A DNA stretch of 64,000 bases from CAIKMD01 sp963702925. GTDB lineage: Bacteria; Pseudomonadota; Alphaproteobacteria; ATCC43930; CGMCC-115725. A model generated the notes under the pieces. That model was not told where the DNA came from, searched no databases, and saw only the letters and a program-made list of their open reading frames with translations. The stretch spans positions 434,001-498,000 of the forward strand of contig OY969771.1 in assembly GCA_963702925.1 (NCBI GenBank), in the 5' to 3' direction. The number at the start of each line of letters is the position of its first letter. Position 1 is the first letter of the stretch. Position numbers and translations under genes: made by a program. Shown here in pieces: positions 51,789-60,560 of this stretch.

Positions 51789-52608
51789 GGTCTGTTGATA
51801 TTCAGGATTCCACTTTGGGTCTGAATGTGATTCAAGCTTTGGATGGAACGATTTGTACTGACGGACGCCCAGTGGGCGAAGATGGAACGACATTGTCTGG
51901 GCAAGCCGACGGACCCTGGCCGAAGCGGGCGTGACAACCGCTTGTTTGTTGAAGCGGTTCTTTGGATCGTGCGCACCGGCAGCCCGTGGCGCGATCTACC
52001 GGCCTTCTTCGGCAACTGGAACAGTGTCTTCACACGATATCGTGGTTGGGTCAAAGCTGATGTTTTCATTCGGCTTTTCGAAGCCTGCTCAGACGAGCCG
52101 GACATGGAATACGCCATGGTCGACGCCACCATTGTCAAAGTCCACCGCCACGGCCAGGGCGCAAAAGGGGGACTCAAAGTCAGGCCATAGGCCGCTCCAA
52201 AGGCGGCATGACGACCAAAATCCTGGCCCTGACCGACGCGCTCGGCAACCTTGTACGCTTCGTTCTCATGCCCGGCCACCGCTTCGACACGGTCGGCGTC
52301 CCGCCCCTCATCGACGGCCTCTCCTTCGATGGATTGATCGCCGATAAGGCTTTCGACAGCAACGCCATTATCGCCGAACTGGATGAGCGCGGCGCCAAGG
52401 TCGTCATCTCCCAACACCCCAGGCGCACCACACCTCGGAACATCGATGCAGAACTCTATAAATGGCGTCATCTCATCGAAAACTTCTTTTGCAAACTCAA
52501 AGAGTTCAAACGTATCGCAATGCGTGCCGACAAAACCGACGCGAGCTTCAACGCCATCATTCATCTCGCCGCTGCCGTCATAAACTCTCGATGAATCTCA
52601 ACAGACCC
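51788..52608 (+). mobile_element. IS5-family insertion sequence, about 821 bp
   Basis: The terminal inverted repeats are GGGTCTGTTGATATTCA at the left and the complement of GGGTCTGTTGAGATTCA at the right (one mismatch). The element is flanked by TA on both sides (51786-51787 and 52609-52610), or by CTAG-like bases because the junction is palindromic. The size and two-frame transposase fit the IS1031/IS427 groups. It is inserted precisely at the end of the TonB-like gene. Confidence 0.9.
51843..52594 (+). CDS. IS5-family transposase, made by -1 frameshifting
   Basis: Frame one starts MERFVLTDAQWAKMERHCLGK and contains DLPAFFGNWNSVFTRYRGW and AMVDATIVKVHRHGQGAKGG with the first catalytic Asp. 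The -1 frame continues QAIGRSKGGMTTKILALTDALGN, IADKAFDSNAI (second Asp) and KWRHLIENFFCKLKEFKRIA (Glu). The frames overlap at AAAAGGGGG (52163-52171), the same slippery run as in the other IS5-type element. The fused product is about 250 residues and appears intact. Confidence 0.9.
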
Positions 52609-52626
52609 TAGGCCGACACTGCGCTT

Positions 52627-53238
52627 CTACTCGTACACCGCCTTGCCGCCGGCGAGGAATTTGGCGCCCGCGGCGTAAAGCCGCTCGACTTCGGCGCCGC
52701 GCAGGCCGGGCATATCGGACTTCACCTTGAAGCCGGCCTTGGTCTGGATATAGGCGAGATGGCGATAGCCTTCGGGAAAACCCGACAGCATGTCCTGGTC
52801 GAGCACGAGACGCGCCGCGGGATCGACCGGATCGAGCCGGTCCTTTTCGTAGATCGGCTGGCGCAGCAGAATCGCCCAATGACCGTCGCGCTTCTCGAAG
52901 AAATCGTAGAACCGTCCGGTGGCGACGATGTCGCATTTGACGCCGTCGACCAGGCCGCGCGTGTCGATCTTCATCTTGGTCTGCGCGATGGCGCGCGTTC
53001 CTTTCAGCTCGATCGCGGTGCCGCCGAGAAAATGGCAGCTCACCCCGCCCCTGCCCCAGCTTTCGCGCGCATGGGCGATGAAATCCGCGGCGCTGCCCTG
53101 GAACCAGGTCGCATGCATGCGCGCGCCTTGGTGCCACACCGTCTTGAAGCGCTCCCAATTGCCGGAATCGCGCCAGATCACCCAATTGTCGATGACCTCG
53201 CGGATCATCAACTTGTCGTCACGTTCTTCGCCGGTCAT
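52627..53238 (-). CDS. NTF2-like (SnoaL_4) family protein
   Basis: A 203-residue protein. The N-terminal 150 residues have the SnoaL-like pattern DKLMIREVIDNWVIWRDSGNWERFKTVWHQ, then HFLGGTAIELKGTRAIAQTKM and FYDFFEKRDGHWAILLRQPIYE, a cone-shaped alpha+beta fold used by isomerases, dehydratases and binding proteins. A 50-residue extension follows. The active-site residues and substrate are not identifiable. It ends just beyond the right edge of the IS5-family element and diverges from chrA. Confidence 0.8.
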   Translation of the reverse strand: MTGEERDDKLMIREVIDNWVIWRDSGNWERFKTVWHQGARMHATWFQGSAADFIAHARESWGRGGVSCHFLGGTAIELKGTRAIAQTKMKIDTRGLVDGVKCDIVATGRFYDFFEKRDGHWAILLRQPIYEKDRLDPVDPAARLVLDQDMLSGFPEGYRHLAYIQTKAGFKVKSDMPGLRGAEVERLYAAGAKFLAGGKAVYE

Positions 53239-53308
53239 GGCACGCCCTCCCTGGCCTCGCTAATCTCGCCCGAACCTCCTACATCGGAATAGGGCGGACG
53301 CGAAGCAG

Positions 53309-54544
53309 ATGTCGTCGGAAGAGGTCAAAGACGCGGCGCTTTTGTCGGCTGCGGCGCCGCGCAATTCCTGGCTCGGCGTCTTCCGCGCGTTTTTGCGGCT
53401 CGGGCTGACGAGCTTCGGCGGGCCGGTCGCGCATCTGGGATATTTCCGCGCCGAATTCGTCGAGCGCCGGCGCTGGCTCGACGAAGCGAGCTATGGCGAC
53501 ATCGTCGCGCTGTGCCAATTCCTGCCCGGGCCGGCGAGCAGCCAGGTCGGCATCACCATCGGCATTTTGCGCGCGGGCTTGCCGGGCGCTTTCGCCGCCT
53601 GGCTCGGCTTCAGCGGACCTTCGGCGCTCGCCATGATCGCCTTCGCTTACGGCGTCGGCGCGATCGGCGACATCGCTCAAGCCGCGTGGCTGCACGGGTT
53701 GAAGATCGTCGCCGTCGCGGTCGTGGCGCAAGCGGTTTGGGGCATGGCGCGCAATCTCTGTCCCGACCGGCCGCGTGCCAGCCTCGCCGTCGCCGCCGCT
53801 TTGCTGGTGCTTGCGGTGCCTTCGGCCATCGGACAAATCGGCGCGATCCTCGCCGGCGGCGCGATCGGCTGGCGCTTTCTCCCGCCCACGACGGCAGCGT
53901 CGATCGCGCCGATCAAAATCGCGATCAGCCGCAATCTCGGCGTCGTATCGCTCGCGCTCTTTGCGCTGCTGCTGTTCGGCTTGCCGCTGCTCGCCGCGGT
54001 GAGCGGCAATCACGCGATCGCGCTGATCGACAGCTTCTATCGCTCCGGCGCTCTGGTCTTCGGCGGCGGCCATGTCGTGTTGCCTTTGTTGCAGCAGGCG
54101 GTCGTGCCGCCAGGCTGGATCGGCAATGATGCGTTCCTCGCCGGCTATGGCGCGGCGCAAGCCGTGCCCGGCCCGCTGTTCACCTTCGCCGCTTATCTCG
54201 GCGCGATCATGCAGCCCGAACCGAGCTTTTGGCGTGGCGGGCTGATCTGCCTCGCCGCGATCTATCTGCCGTCTTTTCTGCTGCTGATCGGCGTGCTGCC
54301 GTTCTGGGATTCGCTACGCCGCCGCGCCGCCGTGCAATCGGCGTTGAAAGGCGTCAATGCCGCGGTAGTCGGGCTGCTGCTCGCCGCGCTTTATACGCCG
54401 GTCTGGACCAGCGCGATCCTAAGCCGCGCCGATTTCGCGCTCGGTATCGCCGCGTTCCTGTTGCTAGCGTTCTGGCGGGTGCCGCCTTGGCTCGTTGTCG
54501 TCTTGGGCGCGGCGAGCGCCAGCATCGTGGCAGCTTTTGCATGA
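53309..54544 (+). CDS. chrA: Chromate efflux transporter ChrA
   Basis: A 411-residue two-domain (long-chain) CHR protein. Each half begins with the family signature: LRLGLTSFGGPVAHLGYFRAEF in the first, and FYRSGALVFGGGHVVLPLLQ in the second. PGPASSQVGITIG and AVPGPLFTFAAYLG follow in each. About ten hydrophobic segments are visible. ChrA exports chromate from the cytoplasm. No ChrB regulator is adjacent. Its stop overlaps the start of the next gene (ATGA), which encodes an outer-membrane-like protein. Confidence 0.93.
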   Translation: MSSEEVKDAALLSAAAPRNSWLGVFRAFLRLGLTSFGGPVAHLGYFRAEFVERRRWLDEASYGDIVALCQFLPGPASSQVGITIGILRAGLPGAFAAWLGFSGPSALAMIAFAYGVGAIGDIAQAAWLHGLKIVAVAVVAQAVWGMARNLCPDRPRASLAVAAALLVLAVPSAIGQIGAILAGGAIGWRFLPPTTAASIAPIKIAISRNLGVVSLALFALLLFGLPLLAAVSGNHAIALIDSFYRSGALVFGGGHVVLPLLQQAVVPPGWIGNDAFLAGYGAAQAVPGPLFTFAAYLGAIMQPEPSFWRGGLICLAAIYLPSFLLLIGVLPFWDSLRRRAAVQSALKGVNAAVVGLLLAALYTPVWTSAILSRADFALGIAAFLLLAFWRVPPWLVVVLGAASASIVAAFA

Positions 54545-55293
54545 TCGCGCGGTCGCTCGGTTTGGCCGCGGCTTTCTGGATGCTCAGCATCGCCAACGCG
54601 CTGGCGGGCCCGCCTTTCCGCACCGACGATCCCGAGCCGGTGGATTACGGCCATTGGGAAGTCTATGGCTTCTCGACCGCAACCCATGTGCATGGCGATA
54701 CGAGCGGTAATTTTCCGGCGACCGAGATCAATTACGGCGCGCTGCCCGATCTGCAATTGCATGTCGCGGCCTCGCTCGCTTTCGATCGGCCGGATGGCAA
54801 CGGCACGACATTCGGCTATGGCGATACCGAGCTCGGCGTGAAATACCGTTTCGTCGAAGAAGACGAGGATGGCTGGCGGCCGCAGATCGGCATGTTTCCG
54901 ATGCTCGAAGCGCCCACCGGCAACGCGCAACGCGGCCTCGGCGCCGGCCATGCGCGCGAATTCTTTCCGATCTGGCTGCAGAAAAGCATCGGCCAATGGC
55001 TGACCTATGGCGGCGGCGGCTATTGGAACAATCCCGGCGCCGGCAACAAGAATTACTGGTTCTTCGGCTGGCTGCTGCAGCGCCAGGTGACGGACGATCT
55101 GGCCTTGGGCGGCGAAATCTTTCACCAGACCGCCGACACGATCGGCGGCAAGCCGAGCACCGGATTCAATCTCGGCGGCGTCTACGATTTCAGCGAACAC
55201 TATCACCTGCTGTTTTCCGCCGGGCGCGGCTTGCAAAACGCCGCCAGCAGCAACGAATTCTCCTATTACCTCGGGCTGCAGTGGACTTTCTGA
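54541..55293 (+). CDS. Probable outer-membrane beta-barrel protein
   Basis: A 250-residue protein with a signal peptide (MIARSLGLAAAFWMLSIANALA). The mature start GPPFRTDDPEPVDYGHWEVY and the alternating aromatic strands ending FSYYLGLQWTF are typical of the transporter or phenol-degradation-pathway MetA-like family of predicted outer-membrane proteins. The C-terminal Phe is the usual barrel-assembly signal. Its start overlaps the chrA stop, suggesting co-expression, though a direct role in chromate resistance is unproven. Confidence 0.78.
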   Translation: MIARSLGLAAAFWMLSIANALAGPPFRTDDPEPVDYGHWEVYGFSTATHVHGDTSGNFPATEINYGALPDLQLHVAASLAFDRPDGNGTTFGYGDTELGVKYRFVEEDEDGWRPQIGMFPMLEAPTGNAQRGLGAGHAREFFPIWLQKSIGQWLTYGGGGYWNNPGAGNKNYWFFGWLLQRQVTDDLALGGEIFHQTADTIGGKPSTGFNLGGVYDFSEHYHLLFSAGRGLQNAASSNEFSYYLGLQWTF

Positions 55294-55351
55294 TCCACCG
55301 GAAAGCCGCAGCGTCTGTCCGATCGCCCGCTTCTGTGCTAGGAGGCGGGTC

Positions 55352-57232
55352 ATGTTAACGATTTCCGGCCTGACCTATCGCATCGCCGGCCGGACCTTGC
55401 TCGACGACGCCTCGGCACAAATCCCCGACGGTTGGAAAGTCGGCCTGGTTGGACGCAACGGCACCGGCAAGACGACCTTGCTCGATCTCATCCGCGGCGC
55501 GCGCCAGGACGATGGCGGCGAGATCGCCTTGCCCAAAGGCGCGCGCATCGGCTTCGTCGCGCAAGAGGCGCCGGGGGGTGCCGCCACCCCGCTCGACACC
55601 GTGCTCGCCGCCGATGAGGAGCGCACGGCGCTGATGGCAGCGGCCGAGACCGAGCATGACGGTCTCCGCGCCGCCGAGATTCACGAGCGGCTCGGCGAGA
55701 TCGACGCCCATGCGGCGCCGTCGCGCGCCGCCGCGATCCTGGCCGGGCTCGGCTTCGACCACGACGCGCAGCAACAGCCGATGTCGAGCTTCTCGGGCGG
55801 CTGGCGCATGCGCGTGGCCTTGGCCGCCGTGCTTTTTGCCGCGCCCGATCTGCTGCTGCTCGACGAGCCGACCAATCATCTCGATCTCGAAGCCTCGTTG
55901 TGGCTTGCCGAGTTCCTGCGCCGTTATCGCAAGACCTTGCTGCTGGTCAGCCATGACCGGCAATTTCTCGACGATGTGGTCGATCACATCCTCTTTCTCG
56001 GCGAGAAAAAGCTGACGCTTTACAGCGGCGGCTATGAAACCTTCATGCGCGTGCGGCGCGAGACCATGGCGCAGCAGCAAATTCTCGCCGCGCGCCAGGA
56101 CGCCGAGCGCAAAAGGCTGCAAGCCTTCATCGACCGCTTTCGCGCCAAAGCGAGCAAGGCGAGCCAGGCGCAAAGCCGGGTGAAAGCGCTGGCGCGGCTC
56201 GAGCCGGTCGCCCTGTCGTCGGACGAGCCGCCGATCCGCTTCACCTTTCCCGAGCCGCGCGAGCTGGCGCCGCCGCTGATCACGCTCGATCACGTCGATG
56301 TCGGCTACGAGCCGGGCAAGCCGGTGCTGCGGCACCTCGATCTGCGGCTCGACCCCGACGACCGGATCGCGTTGCTCGGCTCCAACGGCAACGGCAAATC
56401 GACCTTCGCGCGTTTGCTGGCGGGACGGCTGACGCCCTCGGCCGGCTCCATCTGGCGCGCGCCGCGCATGCGCGCCGGCTATTTCGCGCAGCATCAGCTC
56501 GAAGAGCTCGATCCCGAAGCGACACCGTTCGATCACCTCGCCCGTCTGATGCCGCAAGCCACACCGGAAAGCGTGCGCGCGCGGCTGGCGCGCTTCGGCT
56601 TCGACCGCGACAAAGTGTTCGTGAAGGCACGCGATCTCTCGGGCGGCGAGAAAGCGCGGCTGACCTTCGCGCTCATCACCGTCGATGCGCCGCCGCTGCT
56701 TATCCTCGACGAGCCGACCAACCATCTCGATCTCGAAGCGCGCGAAGCGCTGGTCGCCGCGATCAACGAATTCGCCGGCGCGGTGGTGCTCATCAGCCAT
56801 GATTGGCATTTGCTGTCGCTGGCCGCCGATCGCCTTTGGCTCGTCGCCGATCACACGGTGCGCGCCTATGACGGCGATCTCGACGATTACCGCCGCATGG
56901 TGCTGGCGCCGGTTTCCACCGCCACGCCGCAAGAAGCGAAGGCGACGGCGGGCGCGCGGCGCGACGCAAGGCGCGCGGCGGCCGGGCGGCGGCGCGAAAC
57001 CGAGCCGCTGCGCCGCAAGCTCAAAGACGCCGAACGCCGCGTGAGCGAGCTCACCGCGCGCAAGGCCGCGCTCGACCAGCGCCTTGCCGACCCCGCGACC
57101 TATGCGGCTTCCGGCGCCGAGCTGGCCGGCTTGATGCGCGAGCAAGGCGAGCTCGCCGACGCGCTCGTGCAAGCCGAGGCACGCTGGCTCGAAGCCGCGC
57201 ATGCGATGGAAGCCGTGGAAAGCGACGCTTGA
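55352..57232 (+). CDS. ABC-F family ATP-binding protein (YheS/Uup-like)
   Basis: A 626-residue soluble protein with two ABC domains and no membrane segments. Domain one has GLVGRNGTGKTTLLDLI (Walker A), FSGGWRMRVALAAVLF (signature) and LLLLDEPTNHLDLEA. Domain two has LLGSNGNGKSTFARLL, LSGGEKARLTFALITV and LILDEPTNHLDLEA. The interdomain linker is charged and helical (RRETMAQQQILAARQDAERKR), and the C-terminal 100 residues are a coiled coil. ABC-F proteins act on ribosomes during stalling or on DNA; this one resembles the YheS group. It is likely a single-gene unit. Confidence 0.92.
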   Translation: MLTISGLTYRIAGRTLLDDASAQIPDGWKVGLVGRNGTGKTTLLDLIRGARQDDGGEIALPKGARIGFVAQEAPGGAATPLDTVLAADEERTALMAAAETEHDGLRAAEIHERLGEIDAHAAPSRAAAILAGLGFDHDAQQQPMSSFSGGWRMRVALAAVLFAAPDLLLLDEPTNHLDLEASLWLAEFLRRYRKTLLLVSHDRQFLDDVVDHILFLGEKKLTLYSGGYETFMRVRRETMAQQQILAARQDAERKRLQAFIDRFRAKASKASQAQSRVKALARLEPVALSSDEPPIRFTFPEPRELAPPLITLDHVDVGYEPGKPVLRHLDLRLDPDDRIALLGSNGNGKSTFARLLAGRLTPSAGSIWRAPRMRAGYFAQHQLEELDPEATPFDHLARLMPQATPESVRARLARFGFDRDKVFVKARDLSGGEKARLTFALITVDAPPLLILDEPTNHLDLEAREALVAAINEFAGAVVLISHDWHLLSLAADRLWLVADHTVRAYDGDLDDYRRMVLAPVSTATPQEAKATAGARRDARRAAAGRRRETEPLRRKLKDAERRVSELTARKAALDQRLADPATYAASGAELAGLMREQGELADALVQAEARWLEAAHAMEAVESDA

Positions 57233-57403
57233 GCGGCGTTAATCGTAACGCGCGGTTATGGTTACCGATTTCCTGCTGCGGCAAAGTGGAAACAAATCAA
57301 ACTGTGCATAGTTTGACTTATTATTTGTCCATTAACTCGGGCGCGCTTGAATAATCACGGCGCCAAACCATGCGGCGCTTTTCCGTTGCCAAAGCGGCCA
57401 GCA
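57233..57403. promoter_or_regulatory. AT-rich control region with two palindromes
   Basis: A hairpin GCGTTA-ATCG-TAACGC (57236-57251) comes directly after the ABC-F stop. Further on, TCAAACT-GTGCAT-AGTTTGA (57297-57316) is a perfect 7-base inverted repeat in an AT-rich stretch that also contains TTGACT at 57313, a possible -35 box. No convincing -10 is seen at normal spacing. It probably contains the promoter or operator of the unknown gene that follows. Confidence 0.4.
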
Positions 57404-58006
57404 ATGAACGAACCGATGAACGCATTGACGGACTGGAACCTCGAAGCGGCGACCACTTTGTCGCTGCGGCGCGAGCCGGCCTGCTTCGTCTATCTGTGCA
57501 GCCGTGCCGACGCGGCGCCGCAGCCGATCGATTCGATCAATCTCGATCTGGCTTCGATCGATTATTTCGGCGGCCATGCCTCGCTGTGGACGACGCTCGA
57601 AGTGCGCTCGGGTGCATCGAATGAGCGGCCCATGGCGGTGCTCGGCTTCGACGAAGCGTTTCTGCGCCCCTTCTCGCGCGCGCTGATCGAAGCCTCGTCG
57701 AGCCGGGTTCCCTATCGCATGACGATCCGCCCCGATCCGACCGACACGAAGCGCGTGCGCGTCGTCGAATACATCACCGGCCCTGGCGTGGCCCTGGTGG
57801 AGCTGGTTCTGACGCCGCAGGAAAGCACCATCACGGTTTCCGGCCGCGCCGCCAATCAGGAAGAGGAATCCTTCTTCCAACTGCCGCGCTCCGACACTTT
57901 CTTGCGCGCCTTCATCAAGATGACCTGCCAAGCCGACCAAGCTTTGCGCGACACCTTGGCCGAGAGCGAGAAGATCGCGCGCCGGCGGGTCAAAGAAGCC
58001 CAGTAA
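57404..58006 (+). CDS. Protein of unknown function (200 aa)
   Basis: Starting at MNEPMNALTDWNLEAATT, the protein has no signal peptide, membrane helix or motif that I recognise. It alternates predicted beta strands (FVYLCSRADAAPQPIDSINLDLASIDYFGG, VPYRMTIRPDPTDTKRVRVVEYI, ITVSGRAA) with a C-terminal charged helix (DQALRDTLAESEKIARRRVKEA), suggesting a compact cytoplasmic alpha/beta protein. Codon use is like the neighbours and the reading frame is well maintained, so it is a real gene. It stands alone behind a palindrome-rich promoter region. Confidence 0.7.
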   Translation: MNEPMNALTDWNLEAATTLSLRREPACFVYLCSRADAAPQPIDSINLDLASIDYFGGHASLWTTLEVRSGASNERPMAVLGFDEAFLRPFSRALIEASSSRVPYRMTIRPDPTDTKRVRVVEYITGPGVALVELVLTPQESTITVSGRAANQEEESFFQLPRSDTFLRAFIKMTCQADQALRDTLAESEKIARRRVKEAQ

Positions 58007-58026
58007 TCCAACTCGGCGCCGCCGCG

Positions 58027-58569
58027 TCACAGCAGACGCGGCTGCGCCCCTTCATACAGAATCGTTCCATCGCCACGCGGCAGCGCGCCCGGCGTCATGG
58101 TCGCGGGCTCGCGCTTGCGCTCGTCGAAAATATGCTCGACCGCGAAACCGGCGGCGATCAGGTAATCGGCGACGATGCGGCGGTGACAGCGCCACCACAC
58201 CGCCTCGGCGCACATGATCGCCGTCGGTCCCGCTTGCGCCTTGGCGACAAGCTCGGCGAAGGAAGCACGGAATTCCGGCGTCTCGGCATAGTCGGCGAAA
58301 TGGCGGAAGGCGGGCTCGCGCCACAGCGTGTGCGGCGAAACGCCGCCATCTTCGCGGCCCGTGCGCCGGCCGCCGAGCGCGGGAAAGTGGCGATAGGAAA
58401 TCCCGGACGCCGCCAAAGCGGGCGCGAGGTTTTCGGCGTTGAAATGGGGAAAGCGGCGCGAGCGCGGAAAGCGCCTGATATCGGCAATCCGATCGACGCC
58501 GGCCGCCGTCAACGCGGCGATGAAGCTCGCGAGATCCCGTGTCGAATGGCCGATGGTGAAAACGATCAT
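58027..58569 (-). CDS. DUF488 domain-containing protein
   Basis: A 180-residue protein starting MIVFTIGHSTRDLASFIAAL. The DUF488 hallmarks are all present: IGHS near the N-terminus, ADIRRFPRSRRFPHFNAENL, ALGGRR, and CAEAVWWRCHRRIVADYL. In the family the last motif usually reads C-x-E-x-x-x-x-CHR, so the first Cys to Cys-His-Arg arrangement is normal. The function is not established, though a nucleic-acid or redox role has been suggested. It diverges from the luciferase-like gene. Confidence 0.9.
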   Translation of the reverse strand: MIVFTIGHSTRDLASFIAALTAAGVDRIADIRRFPRSRRFPHFNAENLAPALAASGISYRHFPALGGRRTGREDGGVSPHTLWREPAFRHFADYAETPEFRASFAELVAKAQAGPTAIMCAEAVWWRCHRRIVADYLIAAGFAVEHIFDERKREPATMTPGALPRGDGTILYEGAQPRLL

Positions 58570-58671
58570 CGCGAAGCCTCGAGAGCGCGCGCGGCGCGGC
58601 GAAGGATCATCTTTGCGCCCGGCGCCAGCGGATGTTAAATGGGGATCAACGCAGCGCCAGGGGAGACGTCC

Positions 58672-59727
58672 ATGGAATTCGGCATGCAGTTTTTCCCCGA
58701 TGTGGGACCGCAGGAAAAATCGGCCGAGCAATATTTCGACGAATGCCTGCGCTTGACCGAGCTGTGCGACCCCTATGGCTGGGGTCATGTGCGCACGGTC
58801 GAGCATTATTTCCGCTCCTATGGCGGCTATTCGCCCAATCCGCTGCTGTTCCTCACCGCCGCAGCCGCACGCACCAAGCGCGCCCGGCTGATCACCGGCG
58901 CGGTGCTGCCGATCTTCAATCATCCGCTCAAGCTCGCCGGCGAAATCGGCATGCTCGACGCGATTTCGGGCGGCAGACTCGAAGTCGGCTTCGCCCGCGC
59001 CTTTTTGCCGCACGAGTTCGCGCGCTTCGGCATCTCGGTGAACGAAAGCCGCGAGCGCTTCAACGAAGGCATGGAGCAGGTGCGGCTTCTGCTCGAGCAG
59101 GAGAACGTCACCTGCGCGGGGCGCTTTCATTCCTTCCGCGACGCGACCTCGCTGCCGCGGCCGACGCAGCGCCCGCGCCCGCCCTTCTGGGTCGCGGCGA
59201 TCGCCACGCCCGAAAGCTTCGTCGCCACCGGCAAGGCCGGCCATGCGATCATGGCGATCCCGATGGCGGGCGGCGCGATGAAGGAGCTGCTGGGCATTTA
59301 TCGCCAAGCCTGGCGCGAGGCGGGACACCCCGGAAATGGCCGCGTCATGCTGGCTTTTCACCTGTTCTGCCACGAGAACCGCGATACCGCGTTTCGCATC
59401 GCGCGCGATCCGCTGAACCGTTATCTGCGCTCGCTGGTCGATGCCGCGTCGGACTGGGCCGGCATGCAGTCGAAGGATTATCCCGGCTACGACAAGATCA
59501 TCGACGTGTTGAGCCGCGAGACCATCGACACGCAGGTCAAGAGCGGCGCCGCCTGGATCGGCACGCCCGACGAGATCGCGGCGCAGATCGCCGACTATGC
59601 TGAGCGCGTCGGCGGATTCGAAAGCGCGTCGCTGCAAGTCAACTTCAACACCATTCCCTACGAAGAGGCCGCACGCTCGGCGCGGCTCTTCGGCGAGAAA
59701 GTGATGCCGCGCTTCTTGAACGCTTGA
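58672..59727 (+). CDS. LLM class flavin-dependent oxidoreductase
   Basis: A 351-residue bacterial luciferase-like protein starting MEFGMQFFPDVGPQEKSAEQYF behind GGGGAGA. Characteristic segments are HVRTVEHYFRSYGGYSPNP, TKRARLITGAVLPIFNHPLKLAGEIGMLDAISGGRLEVGFARAFLPHEF and RPPFWVAAIATPESF. These enzymes use FMNH2 or F420 for monooxygenation; the substrate is unknown. Sequence of the HEHYF type places it near alkanal-monooxygenase-like members. Confidence 0.9.
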   Translation: MEFGMQFFPDVGPQEKSAEQYFDECLRLTELCDPYGWGHVRTVEHYFRSYGGYSPNPLLFLTAAAARTKRARLITGAVLPIFNHPLKLAGEIGMLDAISGGRLEVGFARAFLPHEFARFGISVNESRERFNEGMEQVRLLLEQENVTCAGRFHSFRDATSLPRPTQRPRPPFWVAAIATPESFVATGKAGHAIMAIPMAGGAMKELLGIYRQAWREAGHPGNGRVMLAFHLFCHENRDTAFRIARDPLNRYLRSLVDAASDWAGMQSKDYPGYDKIIDVLSRETIDTQVKSGAAWIGTPDEIAAQIADYAERVGGFESASLQVNFNTIPYEEAARSARLFGEKVMPRFLNA

Positions 59728-59812
59728 GCGTCGGCATTATCTTCGGTAAGGAATTGGCAACCATTCACACTCTAACGTTCCGGCAGCATCACCGGAGCAA
59801 CAGGAAGAAATC

Positions 59813-59989
59813 ATGGCAGAACTCGCCGCCTTGTCCTCTCGGCGCGCTTCGAACGCATTCCTCGGCACGCCGGAGGCGATCCTGTGGCGCCTCGATGCCG
59901 ACGAGATCGATGCAGCCTATGGCGAGACCTTCGATCCCATCGCGCTCTCCACGCTGATCGCGCTGACGCAAAGGTCGCGCGCGGCCTGA
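59813..59989 (+). CDS. Small hypothetical protein (58 aa)
   Basis: An ATG at 59813 preceded by CAGGAAGAAATC (a good AGGA site) opens a 58-codon frame ending at TGA 59987. The product is MAELAALSSRRASNAFLG ... IALTQRSRAA, with an acidic middle (WRLDADEIDAAYGETFD) and basic ends. It is too short to assign to a family. It lies about 90 bases before the response-regulator gene in the same orientation and may be co-transcribed with it. Confidence 0.5.
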   Translation: MAELAALSSRRASNAFLGTPEAILWRLDADEIDAAYGETFDPIALSTLIALTQRSRAA

Positions 59990-60080
59990 CGCCGCTGCCG
60001 CCCGGCTTCTTCGGCGGCATTAATCCTTTGGCAAGGTTACGAGCCGCAACCTAGGGTCGTTCAGATTCACCGAGCGACCC

Positions 60081-60455
60081 ATGTCCGAAGACCGCGAGCT
60101 GCGTATTCTGGTGATCGAGGACGACGACGCGTTTCGCCGCGTGGTTGTCCACATCCTGCAGCGCGGTCGCTTCAAAGTCACCGCGGTGCCCGATTTCACG
60201 GCGGCGATCGAAATCATCGAAAGCGACGAGCCGATCGATCTGCTGCTGACCGATGTCGGCATGCCGACCGGAACGCCGCACGGCGTCTCGATCGCGCAAA
60301 TGGCGCGGTCCCGCCGGCCGCGCCTCAAAATTCTCTATATGAGCGGCAGCTATGACGCGGCGAAGATCAAGTCCGTCATCGACGGCGCCCAATTCCTGCC
60401 CAAACCCTTCCTGCCCGAACAATTGATCCGCGCGGTCGAAGCGGTGCTCGCCTAA
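60081..60455 (+). CDS. Single-domain response regulator (receiver only)
   Basis: A 124-residue CheY-like protein and nothing more. The acidic pocket is in LRILVIEDDDAFRR, the phosphoacceptor Asp in LLLTDVGMPTG, the conserved Ser/Thr region in LYMSGSYD, and the Lys in FLPKPFLPEQL. With no output domain it must act by protein contact or as a phosphorelay intermediate. No histidine kinase is encoded nearby, so its partner is unknown. Confidence 0.9.
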   Translation: MSEDRELRILVIEDDDAFRRVVVHILQRGRFKVTAVPDFTAAIEIIESDEPIDLLLTDVGMPTGTPHGVSIAQMARSRRPRLKILYMSGSYDAAKIKSVIDGAQFLPKPFLPEQLIRAVEAVLA

Positions 60456-60560
60456 AGCCGGCCGGTTTGGTCGCATTTTCTGCGGCAAACCGCTTCACAC
60501 TTTGCCGGAAAATGCTCCGGCAGCGCCCGACGCCCCGGCTCATGCTATGCTTGTCGGCGT

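Noticed and set aside
59740..59800. EcfG-type promoter (GGAAT...CGTT) before the small 58-residue gene
   Set aside because: The two halves are present but about 21 bases apart, too far for the 16-17 base spacing of that promoter class.
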